Notes under the pieces: model-generated
Database searches by the model: none
The model's input: the letters and a program-made list of their open reading frames with translations, nothing else
Told to the model about the DNA's origin: nothing
Position numbers and translations under genes: made by a program
Part shown: in pieces, positions 1-11,489 of the stretch
How the letters are laid out: every line of letters starts with the position of its first letter
How positions within the stretch are numbered: the first letter of the stretch is position 1
Origin: Silene conica
Taxonomy: Eukaryota > Streptophyta > Magnoliopsida > Caryophyllales > Caryophyllaceae
Reading direction: 5' to 3'
Assembly: GCA_029255685.2 (NCBI GenBank)
Contig: CM055312.2
Coordinates: forward strand, 80,172,369-80,236,368
Length of the DNA: 64,000 bases

Positions 1-460
1 GCTTCCTTTGTGGTTTTTGCCCTTACTATTAAAGGTTGTAGGGCAGCAGAAAGAGTACCCATGAGGGCACCTAAGATAAGTCCATCTTGTTTAAGCCATG
101 ATAAATAAGATGGATTTGGTTGTTCACCATTAGCATTAGTGGTGACCGTTGGTGGGGGTGGGTTTTCTGTTCCACTTACAAAGCCAAGTAGGCTGAAACC
201 GAAGAGAATATTGGTTAGTTGAACCTCCAAGCGGTGTAATTTAGAGGATTCAATTTTACGCAGTGATTTAGGTTGAGCGAGGTTAATGGTTGGGTTATGT
301 CATGAGGATTGGGTATTGTGATGTCGTTGTTGGTGTTTGAAGTGGCCATGTCGAGAGGTGATAGGGCCAGAATTGGTGGCGTGCTGCGGGGTTTGAAGCT
401 GGTGGTGGCGCGGGTTGAGAGAGAATTAGGGTTGGATCGTTTGTGACTTCTTGATACCAT
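1..460 (-). mobile_element. Copia gag N-terminal fragment, frameshifted, cut by window edge
   Basis: Read on the minus strand from 460, this encodes the start of a Copia-type gag: MVSRSHKRSN, then a low-complexity stretch, then VKLNPLNYTAWRF. That is the usual 'V-K-L-x-x-x-N-Y-x-x-W' gag start. The frame stops at 215, but a one-base shift continues it as LTNILFGFSLLGFVSG and, near position 60, SWLKQDGLILGALMGTL, all standard Copia gag. So this is a frameshifted gag whose remainder lies left of the window. Protease, integrase and RT are not visible here. It lies just upstream of the plus-strand exons at 706-973, so it may sit in an intron of that gene. Confidence 0.85.
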
Positions 461-650
461 ATAAGACTCAAGAGTTTATGGGAATGAATGAATAATTACA
501 TAAACAAAGCATGGGGTATTTATAGTTTACAATATGTTAGTATCTAAGGTAAGTAGAATAATTACAAAAGATTACAAGGAATTGTTTTCTTAAATTGATA
601 GTGTGAATGTATGTGCTTTAGTATATTTCCTTATTAATAGATAAATCATC
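461..650 (-). mobile_element. Probable 5' LTR and primer-site region of the Copia above
   Basis: Just upstream of gag, the minus strand reads TGGTATCAAGAAG (458 downward). This resembles the initiator-tRNA primer site TGGTATCAGAGC and overlaps the first codons of gag. Upstream of it a TATAAATA-like box (around 520-530, minus strand) would be the LTR promoter. I cannot place the outer LTR edge, so the right limit is approximate; the second LTR is outside the window. Confidence 0.45.
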
Positions 651-705
651 CCTTGTTGTGCTTGATCTCAAGCACTGCCACCCTCTGTTACTTTGTTGTG
701 TTCAG

Positions 706-973
706 GCCAATTGGAGCTGTTGTTTTCATGCAACGGAGAAACCTGAAAATGTGTCTGAGAACTACTGATGGTGTTACAGCCACCTCAGAAATTGCAAAGG
801 TTGGGCTATATACATTGTTTATATTTATTTTCTCTTCTGTTGAGATTAGTCTCCTTCTATATTAATTTTTTGTCTATATTGTCCTGCAGGCATACGGTGG
901 TGGTGGTTCACATAGATCAAGCTCATTCATCATAAGAATGGATGAATATAACCAGTGGTGTTCGTCCAAATAA
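706..973 (+). CDS. Last two exons of a gene with a DHHA1-like C-terminus (5' part outside window)
   Basis: Two exons join cleanly. Exon 706-799 follows a TTCAG acceptor and ends AAAG|GTTGGG. Exon 890-973 follows a CTGCAG acceptor and ends in TAA at 971-973. The joined peptide starts PIGAVVFMQRRNLKMCLRTT, passes through SEIAKAYGGGGSHRSSSFII and ends RMDEYNQWCSSK. The glycine run followed by H and small residues resembles the GGGH motif of DHHA1 domains (DHH-type phosphoesterase/exopolyphosphatase-like proteins). That assignment is by family resemblance only. The plus-strand gene must begin left of the window, and a Copia fragment on the opposite strand lies immediately upstream, so the gene may be interrupted or may simply carry an intronic insertion. 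Exon structure is well supported; function is tentative. Confidence 0.6.
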
Positions 974-2700
974 TCAGATTAAAAACTGGTACTCCATTTT
1001 TTTTCGTACATATATTTGACCTGTGGTGTCTTGCCTTGGCATGAAACATTTTTCCCTTATTTCTTACTACTTTTTTTTTCTTGTTATGACACTATTAAGT
1101 TTGTGAACTGTAGTCTCCTTCTGTAGTAGTTTCTTGCCATCATTACCCCTCCTGCTTTTCCTCCAACAACAAAGCCTTAGTTCTTAGTTAATTTGGAGTT
1201 GGTTAGCGTGATTGAACGAAATTGTGCAAGTAAAAAAGTAGATAGAAGGTTGAATAGAATGAGACAAGAGACTGAAAGAAAAGGAATTAACAAGAGTATT
1301 TGAACCTGTGAAGGGTGATAAGTAGGGTGAGTTGATGGCCTTTCCCGGAAGAAGTTCATTTCTTTCTTGTTATAAATAAAAGTTGTTGGTTCTCTACTAC
1401 CATTTCATGAGAATTGGTAATAACTGACATGCAACCTCCTATTGGATTAGGGCGCTTTAATCAGAATGAAGTAGCATGAGGTGATACCTAATCTGAAACT
1501 TATTGTATCTGGTATGCCGTCGTTGGAATCTTGGATGACAAGTATTGCTAAGAGTCATGGTGGAAAAGTGATTCAGACTTAAAAGCAGGTTTTAGCAGAT
1601 TGATGGGAACTTTCTGGACAATGTCTGGGAGAACATTGGCTATGGATTCTTAGTATTAGATAATTAAACTTTGAATACATGGGAGTATCATTGTGAATAG
1701 GGTTATTTGTGTGAGAACAGTTTCCATGTTTCTTTCTCATTCTCTCCTTCATTTTTTTCTGGAGTTTCTATGTTGCACACTACATTTACCCCTCCCCTCT
1801 AATTTATCACACACTCCGAATCATGCCCAAAGTTCTTTGACCAGAGTTAGTTGTTTACGTGAACGTAAAAAGGATCTATAATGTACTTCTTTGATGCCAA
1901 CTTTTTTTTACCATATACCCTTCTTTCCATAGCCTCCATTTTGACGTAATTTGACACATAATTCCTATCAATTTTAATCATCTCTTTCTCTCTACAAAGT
2001 TGGAGAAGAAGAGGCAAAGTTATAGGGATAGAGGAGTGAGACTAATGAGGTAAAATAGAGGGAAAAAAAATAAGAAAAGTGAAGTTTGGGAAAAAAATCA
2101 AGCAAGTTAATGGAATATAAAAGAAAATATAAATGGGGTAAAGCAAACTAAAGGAATAAAGAAGACAAAATGAAATTTGGTCTTTGAATCGAATTTGTGA
2201 CAAAAGGGGTACATCATAGAAAAATTTCTTATGTTTGCGTTAATGAAAGAGTCAACGTTTATGTAACTTAGATCACGGGTTGGACATGATATTTTTAAAA
2301 GGGAGGGGTACAATATAGAAAAGCGAAATCTTAAGGTACACCATTAATCCCAGATACCACTTTGATCACAGTACTGTTCTGAATTTAGATTAGTGTTACG
2401 GAATGGATAGAGTGAACACAGATCTTCACTGAACTTGGCAGTTTTTATAGAATTTTTACATCACAGAAGTCAACGAAAAAAAACTAAAGGGAAGTAGCCT
2501 TGGTTTTTCTGTGCTCATTAGGCAATAAAAGTACAACCATCTTTTTTATATGACCATTGTTTTGCAGCTAAATTTTGAAATGAGATTTAAATACTTTAAA
2601 CTACAATCTGGTTTGTCCCACGTGTTCTCTTGTCTTGAAGTATTGGGAAACTCACACTACAATGTTCTAGCAAACTAAAGCCATATACACTATACACAAA
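974..2700. other. Intergenic, 3' flanks of two genes
   Basis: AT-rich DNA between the stop codon at 973 and the OPT stop at 2701; the two genes converge. Short open frames here show no family resemblance. I see no RNA gene and no clear transposon termini. Confidence 0.5.
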
Positions 2701-5700
2701 TTAGTGGACAGGGCACCCATCAACTATTACGCCTTTGGCTGTTGGACAACTTGCGAGATCACAGTGCTCGCCATTAGTACCCCACCAGATCAAGTTTCTA
2801 TTCTCCACACCCAGTGAAAAGTATAACATAACTGCCATGAAAGCAACCCCGGCATCTAAAGCTGCAGAAAGAATGTAATTATACCTTTGCCACCATTGCT
2901 TTCGATAACGGAAGACGAACAAATTGAAAATTGTTCCAACTATTATCCACGCATTGTAGTTTACAGTAGTCGCTGGTGGCATACTAGCCGTGGCACCGAG
3001 AAGTACAGGGAGGTTTATTAATGGAATCCATGATTTTTTAGGAAATGCCTTGTGGGCGAACCAAACTAATAAGGGTCCTACTGCACCTCCCAGGAAAAAC
3101 CAGTTCATGGCTTTGTAAGTTCCTAGATTTCCGAAAATCCTTTTGGGACCAACCAGGCCCCATATCACCGAGGCATCAAAGAACACACGATCACCAGGGC
3201 AAGTCCATGGACTGTTAGGTGGAAGCAGGCTATCATCACATATATTGTGAATTGATTCAAGCAGCCACCATGCCACTGCTATGTTGATTGTACCAGCTAG
3301 AATGGTTCCTATGAACTGAAAATTACGGAAAAGGATCGCAAAAGTCAGAAGTGGCTTTATTAGTTAAGGAAGCTTGGATTTAAAATGAAGCTAGAATAAC
3401 TTGTTTCATCTTTCAATAACTTGATTTCATGAAGGCCGTTATTACCCCAAACCCATGTGCCTAATGTGAAGTAGTAGTCATTCAATGCAATTTGTCAACA
3501 TAATTTTCATTATAGACTATAGCCATAAGTAAGGAACTACTTTTTGTTAGGAATACTGCATGTAGGTCGTACTGCACCTCTCGAATCAATTCAGGGATTT
3601 TTGAGATCCTTGATTTCCCGAAATATTCCCCCCCCCCCCCCCCCCCCCCCACACACACACACATTTGCAAGAGCTCTTTAGGTGTGAGGTAATGTTGTTA
3701 CTGTTGTCATTTATTCAGGTGTGTGATCCCTGTTCTGTGCAGTTTTGCAGTTGTGGGAGTATTTGTGTTAAGATTGAATCCTGTTTCTAAATGGTTTTGT
3801 TGCATATGCTTTCTAGTGGCTACGATCTACATGTAGATGGCTGCAGTTCTATATAAATCAAAGTTCAGATGAATTTTATGTTATGTTGGGAGTCATACCT
3901 GAACCAAAAACATTGATCGAGGTGGGATTTTCATGTAGTGTCCTAGCTTAAAATCACTGAGGAAAGCAACAGCTTGTGCCATGCTCATATAACCATATAC
4001 TTTGAAGCAAACATTGGCTATTGGTCGTCCTGGTAGTATGATACCCATGACATACTCTGTTATAATGTTCAAGCCTGGTGTCTGCATTTGAAGTGTAAAA
4101 GATGAGTGATGATGGCAGGTTATATTATCGACTATACAAAATATGCTATTGTAATACTTCATATTTTCTCACCAAGAAATACATTCTCCAAATTCAAAAA
4201 AGCTCTATGTTTTAAGGTCTACAGGAAGTGGTGTCTGCCTCTCTTCCCTCTTCCTCCTTGACGAATACAGAGTACTAAATTCAGTAAATTGGATTCTCGT
4301 GGTACAATCTTTACCTTCCTCCCATCCCTAATTCCTAACATATACTATCCACAGTTCACATCTGTCTGATTGATTTTCTTAATGTGAAATAAGAGTCCCA
4401 GGACCTACATCATGTTTTGTTTTCTAGTCTGATTAGAATCCACAATTATTTTAAGGGTATTTCTTGGTCTCTAAGTTTCATTTCCTACACTATAAGGAAA
4501 AGTGGTCACATCTGCCCCCACCTATTTCCAGTTCCACAAGCCAACTCATGTCTGGTCAAGGCATTAAATCTGGAGCTAGGAGATTAAAGTCCCCCACTCC
4601 TCCTATAACAAGTATGGATAAGGCCCCTTCGCATTCCAACCCAAAGACCACTGGTCCACTAATTAACCTTTTGAAACTTAAAGGGAACTGGGAGAAACCC
4701 TAGGCTCCAAATTGTAATCTTCTATAATAACTGTCATGACTCATGATATCCCCTTTTGATTTCTCAAACTTAGAAATTATTGAGTCCTTTGCTGTTTTCT
4801 TATTCGTGAAGTTAAGGTAAATATATGTTCCATCGATATGGACTTAAAAGATGAAATATGACTCTGATCAAGTCTGGACATTACTGATTTATGCAAGATG
4901 CTATAGATGGTTTCATTTATCTTTTTTCCATAGCAAAGAGTGAAGACTATTCTTAATTTGAATGGCTCTGTTTACCTGGTTTGTTGTGGCAGTTATGATA
5001 CTTATCGGAAGAGTGAAAATGAAAGCCATGACACAAGCAAAAAGGAGCGCCCACCAAGGAATTTGTACTTGCTCTTTCAAGAAGATGGATAGCAAAAAAG
5101 AAATTGCTATAGTCACCGCAAGCAGTAGGTAAAACCACCATGATGGTATGTCTTCATAGTTCCTCATGAGCCTGGTGTGAATATCCGCCTTTCCTTTGTA
5201 TGATGCACGGAATCTTCCATAGATCTCTCTGTTTAATTTATCATTTGTATTACACATCAAAATTGGACATAATACTGCCAGTATATCATGTTATAGAGAC
5301 TTCCAACAATTGGGTCCAAAAATGGTTTAGAGTCCAAACATGATGTGTAAAAACTCAATTAGTAGTATTACCTTCCGTAGAATAAGCTCACATGAGTGAG
5401 AGTGGATGCTATAGTAGCAAATCCAAAGCCATAAGTCAGAGCAAAAAACATGCTCATGTGAATTTGTCCTTGCTTATCGTACTCTGTTATATCTAGCTCG
5501 AAGTGGTTATTTACAATGCCCGTAATGTTGTAAATCTGACCTTGGGCTGTGAATAAGTGTGAGGAGAAAATGGGAAATGTTCGAGCGCTGTACAAGTCTA
5601 GTCCCCAGTAAGCTATGGGGATGAATATGTACATGATCAAAACATAGCCTACGCAAATATTTGCAATAGCAAAGAATGGGGTTACGAGAGGGCTGAGTAA

Positions 5701-8700
5701 AAAGGAAGATACTGCCGACCAGTCCAATGTAATGGCTCCTAGGCCCAGGCCTTTCATGCCTGAGCCCAGTTGCTGCGCTGTGACCGATTTTGAAAATACC
5801 CAGCAGACCCATGATATGCTTGTAAGGGTTGGGAATAGGTATCCTGGGACCGCATACCAAACAAAGCTGCATATAAGTGCAATTAGAAAGAACTTTGCCC
5901 TTGATATACGCTGATCAGACTTGTCATCCTTCTCATGCAAGGCCCTGCATCAAACACAAATGAAGATCAGGAAAGTGAAAATTTGTTGCTTATTCATTTT
6001 TTGAACTTACTCTGCACCTTTTATATTAAACAGTAACATACCTTTTAAAGGTTTCGGGGTACTTTTTGTTAACCGATGTAGGTTACTATGCTAGTTTTAT
6101 ACAGTACTAGGTTCGGAATTATTGTTCTTAGTAAATAAGAGGAACTATAACATAAGTAAGAACAGCTCAACTCGGCATAGTAGGTGAAGAAGATGCTAAT
6201 AACGTGATTTCTGTTTTGTGCATATTTTATCCCCCCTCCGCTTCAATCATTTATTCTTTGTAAAGAGTATTTTAATCAAAGTTAAACAAATGATTGGATG
6301 AAGGGAGTATGTTACCGCTTCTGGGGGTTACTCTGACTTTCCTGAATTTGATCAGTTATATTTTCAGTTTTGTAGACTCATGGTTGGCCCTTTAGCTTCA
6401 GATAAAAAAGGACCTTCACACATGAATACTATTGGAATCAAGAGTACAATCACAGCTGTCCTCAACTGGGAAATTTGATAGCAGGTTAGATGTTTTATTT
6501 CTTTCTCGTCCTAAGGTAAGCTCATAATGCCGCATTGCAAGAAACTTTTGGAGGTGATCTAACTCTACTCAATTCTATTTATATTCATCATTGGTTAGCT
6601 GCTACCATGTATTGATTCACTTGATTAAGTGTCTGTGTGCTGTTCTCTTGCAATTTTTTTAGGGTTGTTCGATGTTTACCAAAGATGAAATTTTCATTAC
6701 GCGATTCTTGTTCAAAAATTAGTTGGAAACCTATGTGTTTTAAACATGGAGGAGCGTTGCGTATATCGTACCCCTACTTCACCATAGACGGACATTTTAA
6801 AATATTCGGCAATGCTATAATTGATCAGAATTGAGAAATTTCATTTCAGTTATTCAAGAAAATATTAAGGACCACTTTTAGTTTGGTATAAGGAAGTGTT
6901 TTAAGAGTCGGTTGCCAACTTGGCATCAGGGATTCAGGGTGCCTTATCTCTGTAATATTACGGGAGTATTTTGTTAATATTTGTCCCTTTTTTTAGACAA
7001 AGTCAACATTATATTAATGCCTCAATTATATTTCTTGAAATGAGGAATTGTTTGGAGATAGATTTCAAGATGACCGCATTGCAGAATTATTTGGATGAAT
7101 ACGTTTTCCACCTACACCTTGAACCAATTAACTCAACCTTGTTGCAACACTTGAGAGTTGAGACCTAGCAAAATTGCGGTGGGATTATTTGTTTTTGTTT
7201 TCTTGCAGAAATTTCCTGAGGCATATGCTGTCTTTGATGTCTAGAGGACGTTTGTTTCGGGAAGTGTATGAGTTTGGAATTAGAAACGATACGTGGGTGG
7301 TATGGGGTTGGATGTTGGAACCTGATTCCTCATTATAGACTTGACAAACGGGTCAACTAGGTTGGGTTCGGGTCGAGCCAATTCGGGGCGGGACAGTTGG
7401 TTTGTCTATATCATCATGTAAATTAAGATGAATTAGATAAATATATAAAAAAGATTTCACAAATTGTTTAGTAAGACGGTATCATCCTAAGATAAACCCA
7501 ATTAAAACAAAACATTGGCATATTTTCCCTTCTCTCACATTTTCACCTTCACTACTCTCCGGTCTATCCGGCCACATCGTCCTAATACTCCAATCCCTTC
7601 TATGTCCTCACTTCCCTAGTAGCATGCCGTGGGTCCGCCTTTTAGTCACCGGATTAACGGCCATCCCGATGTTCGTTAGTTTATAGAATCAGTCATAAAA
7701 ATAGAAATTATACTCTATAAAAGACGCAATAAAAGGATGTTAGCCTTAAAATTTGAAGTTCTCAGCCTAGAAATACAAGTCGTTAAACTAAAATCTTACT
7801 TCGCAACAAGTCGTTTAACTCTTATTTCAACTTTATTTGAGTTCAGCTCCATTTAGTTCGGTTAAACTTTTTTCATTCGAGAAGAAATACTTGTAGCCAG
7901 CCAAATAGAACTAACCTTACTCAACCAAACAACTCATCACTTATTTACTCACCACTTATTTACTCTTGTGTTTACGTTTGCTAACGCACGTTTTACGTGG
8001 TAAATATTATTAGCTATGTATTTGCAAAAATTATAAAAGTTAGATATTTTCAATTTACTTGTAAAGACGAATCAAACAAGATCTCACATGAATATATTTT
8101 CTCATATAAAAGAAAATTGAAATTACAACATGTAATTTGGATTTGAATGGAGGAAATATGTTCAATTAATCTATGTCGTGATCTTTATAGATTTTGTATT
8201 GTTTTTGCTCTTGGTTTTATTTAGAAGAAAATTCTCATATGGATGCAATATTAGTGGGGCTAATTGGTCCCGTCCTTGACAATTCTACTTCACAAATTCT
8301 CATTTGTGACGGTCGGTATCCGTCATAAGTTTGTGACGGGTCAAAAAACCCATATGTGGGATAAAGAAAAATTATTTGTGATTACCCATACATCCTACTT
8401 TTTGGCTTATTTACTTTGTGGGGATATTTGACCCGTCAGAAACTTATGACGGATATACCAATCACAAGTAAGACCTATTAATTCTACTTAGATGACCTAT
8501 AATGTTTAGGAAGTCTCACTTTCGTAGTCTAAATTGTGTTCTCTGTCATTGATGACCTTTATGTACAACATAATTAGAATTAGAATTAGAACTAACGTAA
8601 TTTTAACCATATAATGAAGTCAAACATTTCATCATGTAAAATTCAGTCACTTATACGAAGTAGTACTAATGTTAGAATGAGGATTCTAGTTTATATTAAT

Positions 8701-9947
8701 AGAGTGAGTATATGGTTGAATCAATTCAAGTAGGTTAGTAAAATTCCACAAACTTATTAAAAATAATATTTATTTATTAAAAACAAATATTTGGATATCA
8801 ACACCTATTTATTGTAATATTTATTTATCAATATCAATAACTAATAATTTTATATAATTATATGAATGTGTGTCTACAATTCATACATGCTACTTGAGTT
8901 TTACAATGTCATTATATAAAAGCAATATGATTTGTTTTCACGATACAATTTGATCATAGAATTGTGTTTTGTTTAGTATTGCATTAATCAAGTCATGAAA
9001 AGTGGTATTTATGATATGAATTTAAATTAGGTGAGCATCAAATACGTCACTGTGAAGTGTGACTCCCCCGCACACCGAAAAAATAATAATCAAGTAGCGC
9101 TCAGTCTAGTGTTGTTGAAAAGAAACAATACGTATTAGTGTGATTTCCATGTTTGTCAACAATTTGATGATGGTAGAGTCAAAAATTAGCGAAGCAATCA
9201 AAGTTGAAAAGTTTACTAATTGGGAGTTGTTGATACGGAGTAGTATATTTGACTTGCCTGAAGAGTGAAACTTGCACGAGAGTACTAGGCCACCACATAT
9301 GAGCCGGCTCGACTACGTACTTCCTCATCAACCCTGCCCATCCATACCCCAATACCTGAAATACAGTACGTATGTATACCTTTTAACAATTAGAAGCAAT
9401 AATCTCTTTGTAGCTATTTTATAAGACGGTTTTATACCTGAGTTGTGATAATGAGAAGCCAGCCAGCTAAAAACGAGATTTTTCGCTTATAGAAAGCCTT
9501 GATTATATTGACTATAGCAATGGCATATGCTGACCCAGATCCAAAAGCACTTCCGGCATTGGCAAATATCGATATCAATACATGCTCTTTGATATTAAAC
9601 GGACCTGGGTTGAGTGAGAAAGTTTGAGACCCACACCCGGGAATTCGGAATTGGGTTGTGGGGAGGACAGCAGCCATGAAATGACCAATAGGTAGGCTGG
9701 CTATTTGGACAGAGATTTGAGTAATAATGAGTGGCTCTGTTCGGTAAGAAAAGAATTGGTTGAGAAATGAGAGTAAGGCACATGAGAGTAGTCCCATGAA
9801 CCACATCCGGAAGGTCCATATGGGTAGGGAGGGGTCATCAGTGTTGGTTACGGTTAGGCGGACTTGTTCTATTGGGGAGATATCGTCTTCGTCGATACCC
9901 TTTTTGGGGGACTCGGGATCGAATTCATGGGGGTTTAAGGAACCCAT
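2701..9947 (-). CDS. OPT3: OPT3-like oligopeptide/metal transporter, six exons, complete
   Basis: Joined minus-strand exons 9438-9947, 9258-9355, 5372-5944, 4976-5228, 3899-4081 and 2701-3315 give 2232 nt, 743 residues plus stop, the usual length for plant OPT proteins. The start (TCCATGG) is the first ATG giving the family's N-terminus ([10 protein letters not shown]). Both OPT signatures are present: [10 protein letters not shown] from residue 113 and KIPPR at 529-533. The body is rich in hydrophobic segments, as expected for about 16 membrane spans. Exon joins restore family motifs ([40 protein letters not shown]). Resemblance to Arabidopsis OPT3 is close, including the GVIVDGCPV-type end. 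By family knowledge OPT3 is a plasma-membrane transporter involved in phloem iron loading and iron signalling; orthology is inferred from memory of the family. All introns are GT-AG except intron 2 (GC-AG). No frameshift or stop is seen. Confidence 0.93.
3628..3663. repeat. Poly(C) tract of 23 followed by (AC)n in OPT intron 5
   Basis: Positions 3628-3650 are an unbroken C run, followed by an AC dinucleotide run to 3663. On the transcribed minus strand this is a GT run followed by G23 within the last intron (3316-3898) of the OPT gene. Confidence 0.95.
6230..6307. mobile_element. Stowaway-like MITE, 78 bp
   Basis: Terminal inverted repeats: CCTCCGCTTCAATCATTT on the left pairs with AAATGATTGGATGAAGGGAG on the right. 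TA dinucleotides (6228-6229, 6308-6309) flank it as target duplication. Within OPT intron 2. Confidence 0.65.
8291..8479. mobile_element. Mutator-like MITE, 189 bp, 10-bp target duplication
   Basis: A perfect 10-bp direct repeat AATTCTACTT (8281-8290, 8480-8489) flanks long inverted arms. Left arm core is ATCCGTCATAAGTTTGTGAC; the right arm is its near complement with ACTTATGACGGAT. A 9-11 bp duplication is typical of Mutator-like elements. It lies in OPT intron 2. A related copy lies at 10967-11108. Confidence 0.8.
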
Positions 9948-10040
9948 GGAGATGGAGTAGTAAAGGGGATGGAATGAGAAGAGTGAAAGTCCGATATGAA
10001 GGTAGTCGTTTTTTAAGTGAGAGGTGGTGTGGGGATATAT

Positions 10041-10050
10041 CATATATAGT
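10041..10050 (-). promoter_or_regulatory. Candidate TATA box of the OPT3-like gene
   Basis: The minus strand reads ACTATATATG about 95 nt upstream of the OPT start codon at 9947, a plausible TATA position with a short 5' UTR. No further regulatory site is claimed. Confidence 0.45.
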
Positions 10051-10155
10051 TGAGATGTAGTTGGAATTATGTGGGAGAAGACAGCTATGTAAATGTGATG
10101 TCAATTATAGAATAGTGAAATAGCAACTTATCTTCCAAAAGTTATGGGACATGAA

Positions 10156-10187
10156 TGAAATAATGAAATAATGAAATAATGAAATAA
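10156..10187. repeat. Four tandem copies of TGAAATAA
   Basis: Perfect 8-bp unit repeated four times (10156-10187), followed by a partial TGAA, about 210 bp upstream of the OPT start codon. Confidence 0.9.
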
Positions 10188-10261
10188 TGAATGATGTACT
10201 GTATAATTTTATTGGAGGATTGAGGTGGTGGTGTAGCCATTTGTTATAGATGTGCGACAAA

Positions 10262-10340
10262 ATTACGAGGTTTTAGTCTAACCGTTAAGACGGAGGAATT
10301 ACGATTAGTAACTATAGTTTCGAATCCATCCTTCTGCTCC
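10262..10340 (+). repeat. tRNA-like sequence, possible SINE head
   Basis: TAGTCTAACCG at 10274-10284 fits the Pol III A box, and GTTTCGAATCC at 10317-10327 is one base from the B box consensus, at tRNA-like spacing. There is no acceptor-stem pairing, so it is not a functional tRNA gene. A degenerate tRNA-derived SINE is the simplest reading. Confidence 0.4.
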
Positions 10341-10966
10341 TGGTTCTGGATCTCTTTTGACAAAAAATGTTGCTCTGTATAAAGTTATCATTAAGCCAAG
10401 TTTACACAGATTTTGTTAATCATGAGTACAAAATAGTGAAAAGGTGAGTTGTCTGAAACTTTGAGTTAAACATGTTAAATGTCTTAGGAATCTTCCATTT
10501 TTGACAAGGGTGAGATATTTATGCCCAGGAATTTGACAAATTATAGAATATAAATTTTTTTTATAGTGAGTATGTGAGATGATCATTTTAATGGTTAAAA
10601 TTACAATTAACAAATGAGTATTTTTATATAATAAAGGATTTTCTTCTACCATATAATAGTCTTACGCAATAATTATTAGAGAAATTTAACAATAATGAAG
10701 TCATTCACACGTACAGTTCATAGTGGAAATCTAGTTTATAGATAAGAGATGAACGTAACTGGTTTTATGGGAAGTGTTAGAAAAAGACAGTTGAAAAAAG
10801 AATGACAAAATGCTAATTTGAGGTTGGCAGTTGGTTCAAGAGTTAATCATAGTGGGAAAAGGTTTAAACTATCTATGACTGCATTTATTTGAGTGAAAGC
10901 ATGACTGCATGACAGCTTCTGGAAATCCTCCTAAATTATGGCTCTCAAATCAAATAAGTCTATATT

Positions 10967-11108
10967 ATCCATCTTAAGTTTAAAACGAGTTAAATATCAC
11001 CTCATATGGTATATAAGACAAACTTTCGATCCTTTTCGATGTATTTTGCTTTTGTCTTATTCATCTCATATGAGTATATTTAACCCGTTGTAAACTTACG
11101 ACGAGCAG
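10967..11108. mobile_element. Inverted-repeat MITE related to the one at 8291
   Basis: Arms of about 50 bp: AAGTTTAAAACGAGTTAAAT on the left pairs imperfectly with ATTTAACCCGTTGTAAACTT on the right, around a loop of some 45 bp. Arm sequence resembles the 8291-8479 element (AAGTTTGTGACGGGTCAAA). Target duplication not resolved. Confidence 0.55.
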
Positions 11109-11489
11109 TACTCTTCTAATTGGTGTTGAAATGTGGGTGTGAACATGTGATTGAACCTTCAAATTAATAGTATACTTATTATCATATTAGGGATTTACAT
11201 TCTGTGTTTACAAAGAATAATCAAGTGCATAGAGATTATGGAACTTACTCCACAGAGACACTCCTATAGGATGGAGTAGTAAAATTCATTATCCAACACC
11301 AAATTTTCGCAGAGTTTGCGATAAGTATTGCGAAATATTATAGTATAATATTATATGGATTCCATATTTTAAAATATTTTAGAGTGTTGTATCTTATGAA
11401 AACTTTATTTCATTGTAGGTGTATATACCCTTCATAATGAAATGATAATATAGTTTTGTCTCTTTATTGGTTATGCTGAAAACAGTACC
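11109..11489. other. AT-rich flank upstream of the Copia relic
   Basis: No gene, repeat structure or LTR recognised. The 5' part of the Copia relic that should lie here is missing, so the element is truncated at about 11490. Confidence 0.4.

Larger units (their letters stand above)
5945..9257 (-). other. OPT intron 2, GC-AG type, 3313 bp
   Basis: The donor reads TTCAG|GCAAGT and the acceptor GATGCAG|GGCC. The split arginine codon (AG|G) restores VSLFRALHEK across the join. No GT donor in reach keeps the frame. The intron contains a Stowaway-like element (6230-6307) and a MULE-like MITE (8291-8479); the rest is AT-rich without recognised genes. Confidence 0.85.

Noticed and set aside
653-865. 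70-codon frame read straight through
   Set aside because: It runs across a splice donor and into intron; the spliced two-exon reading fits family motifs far better.
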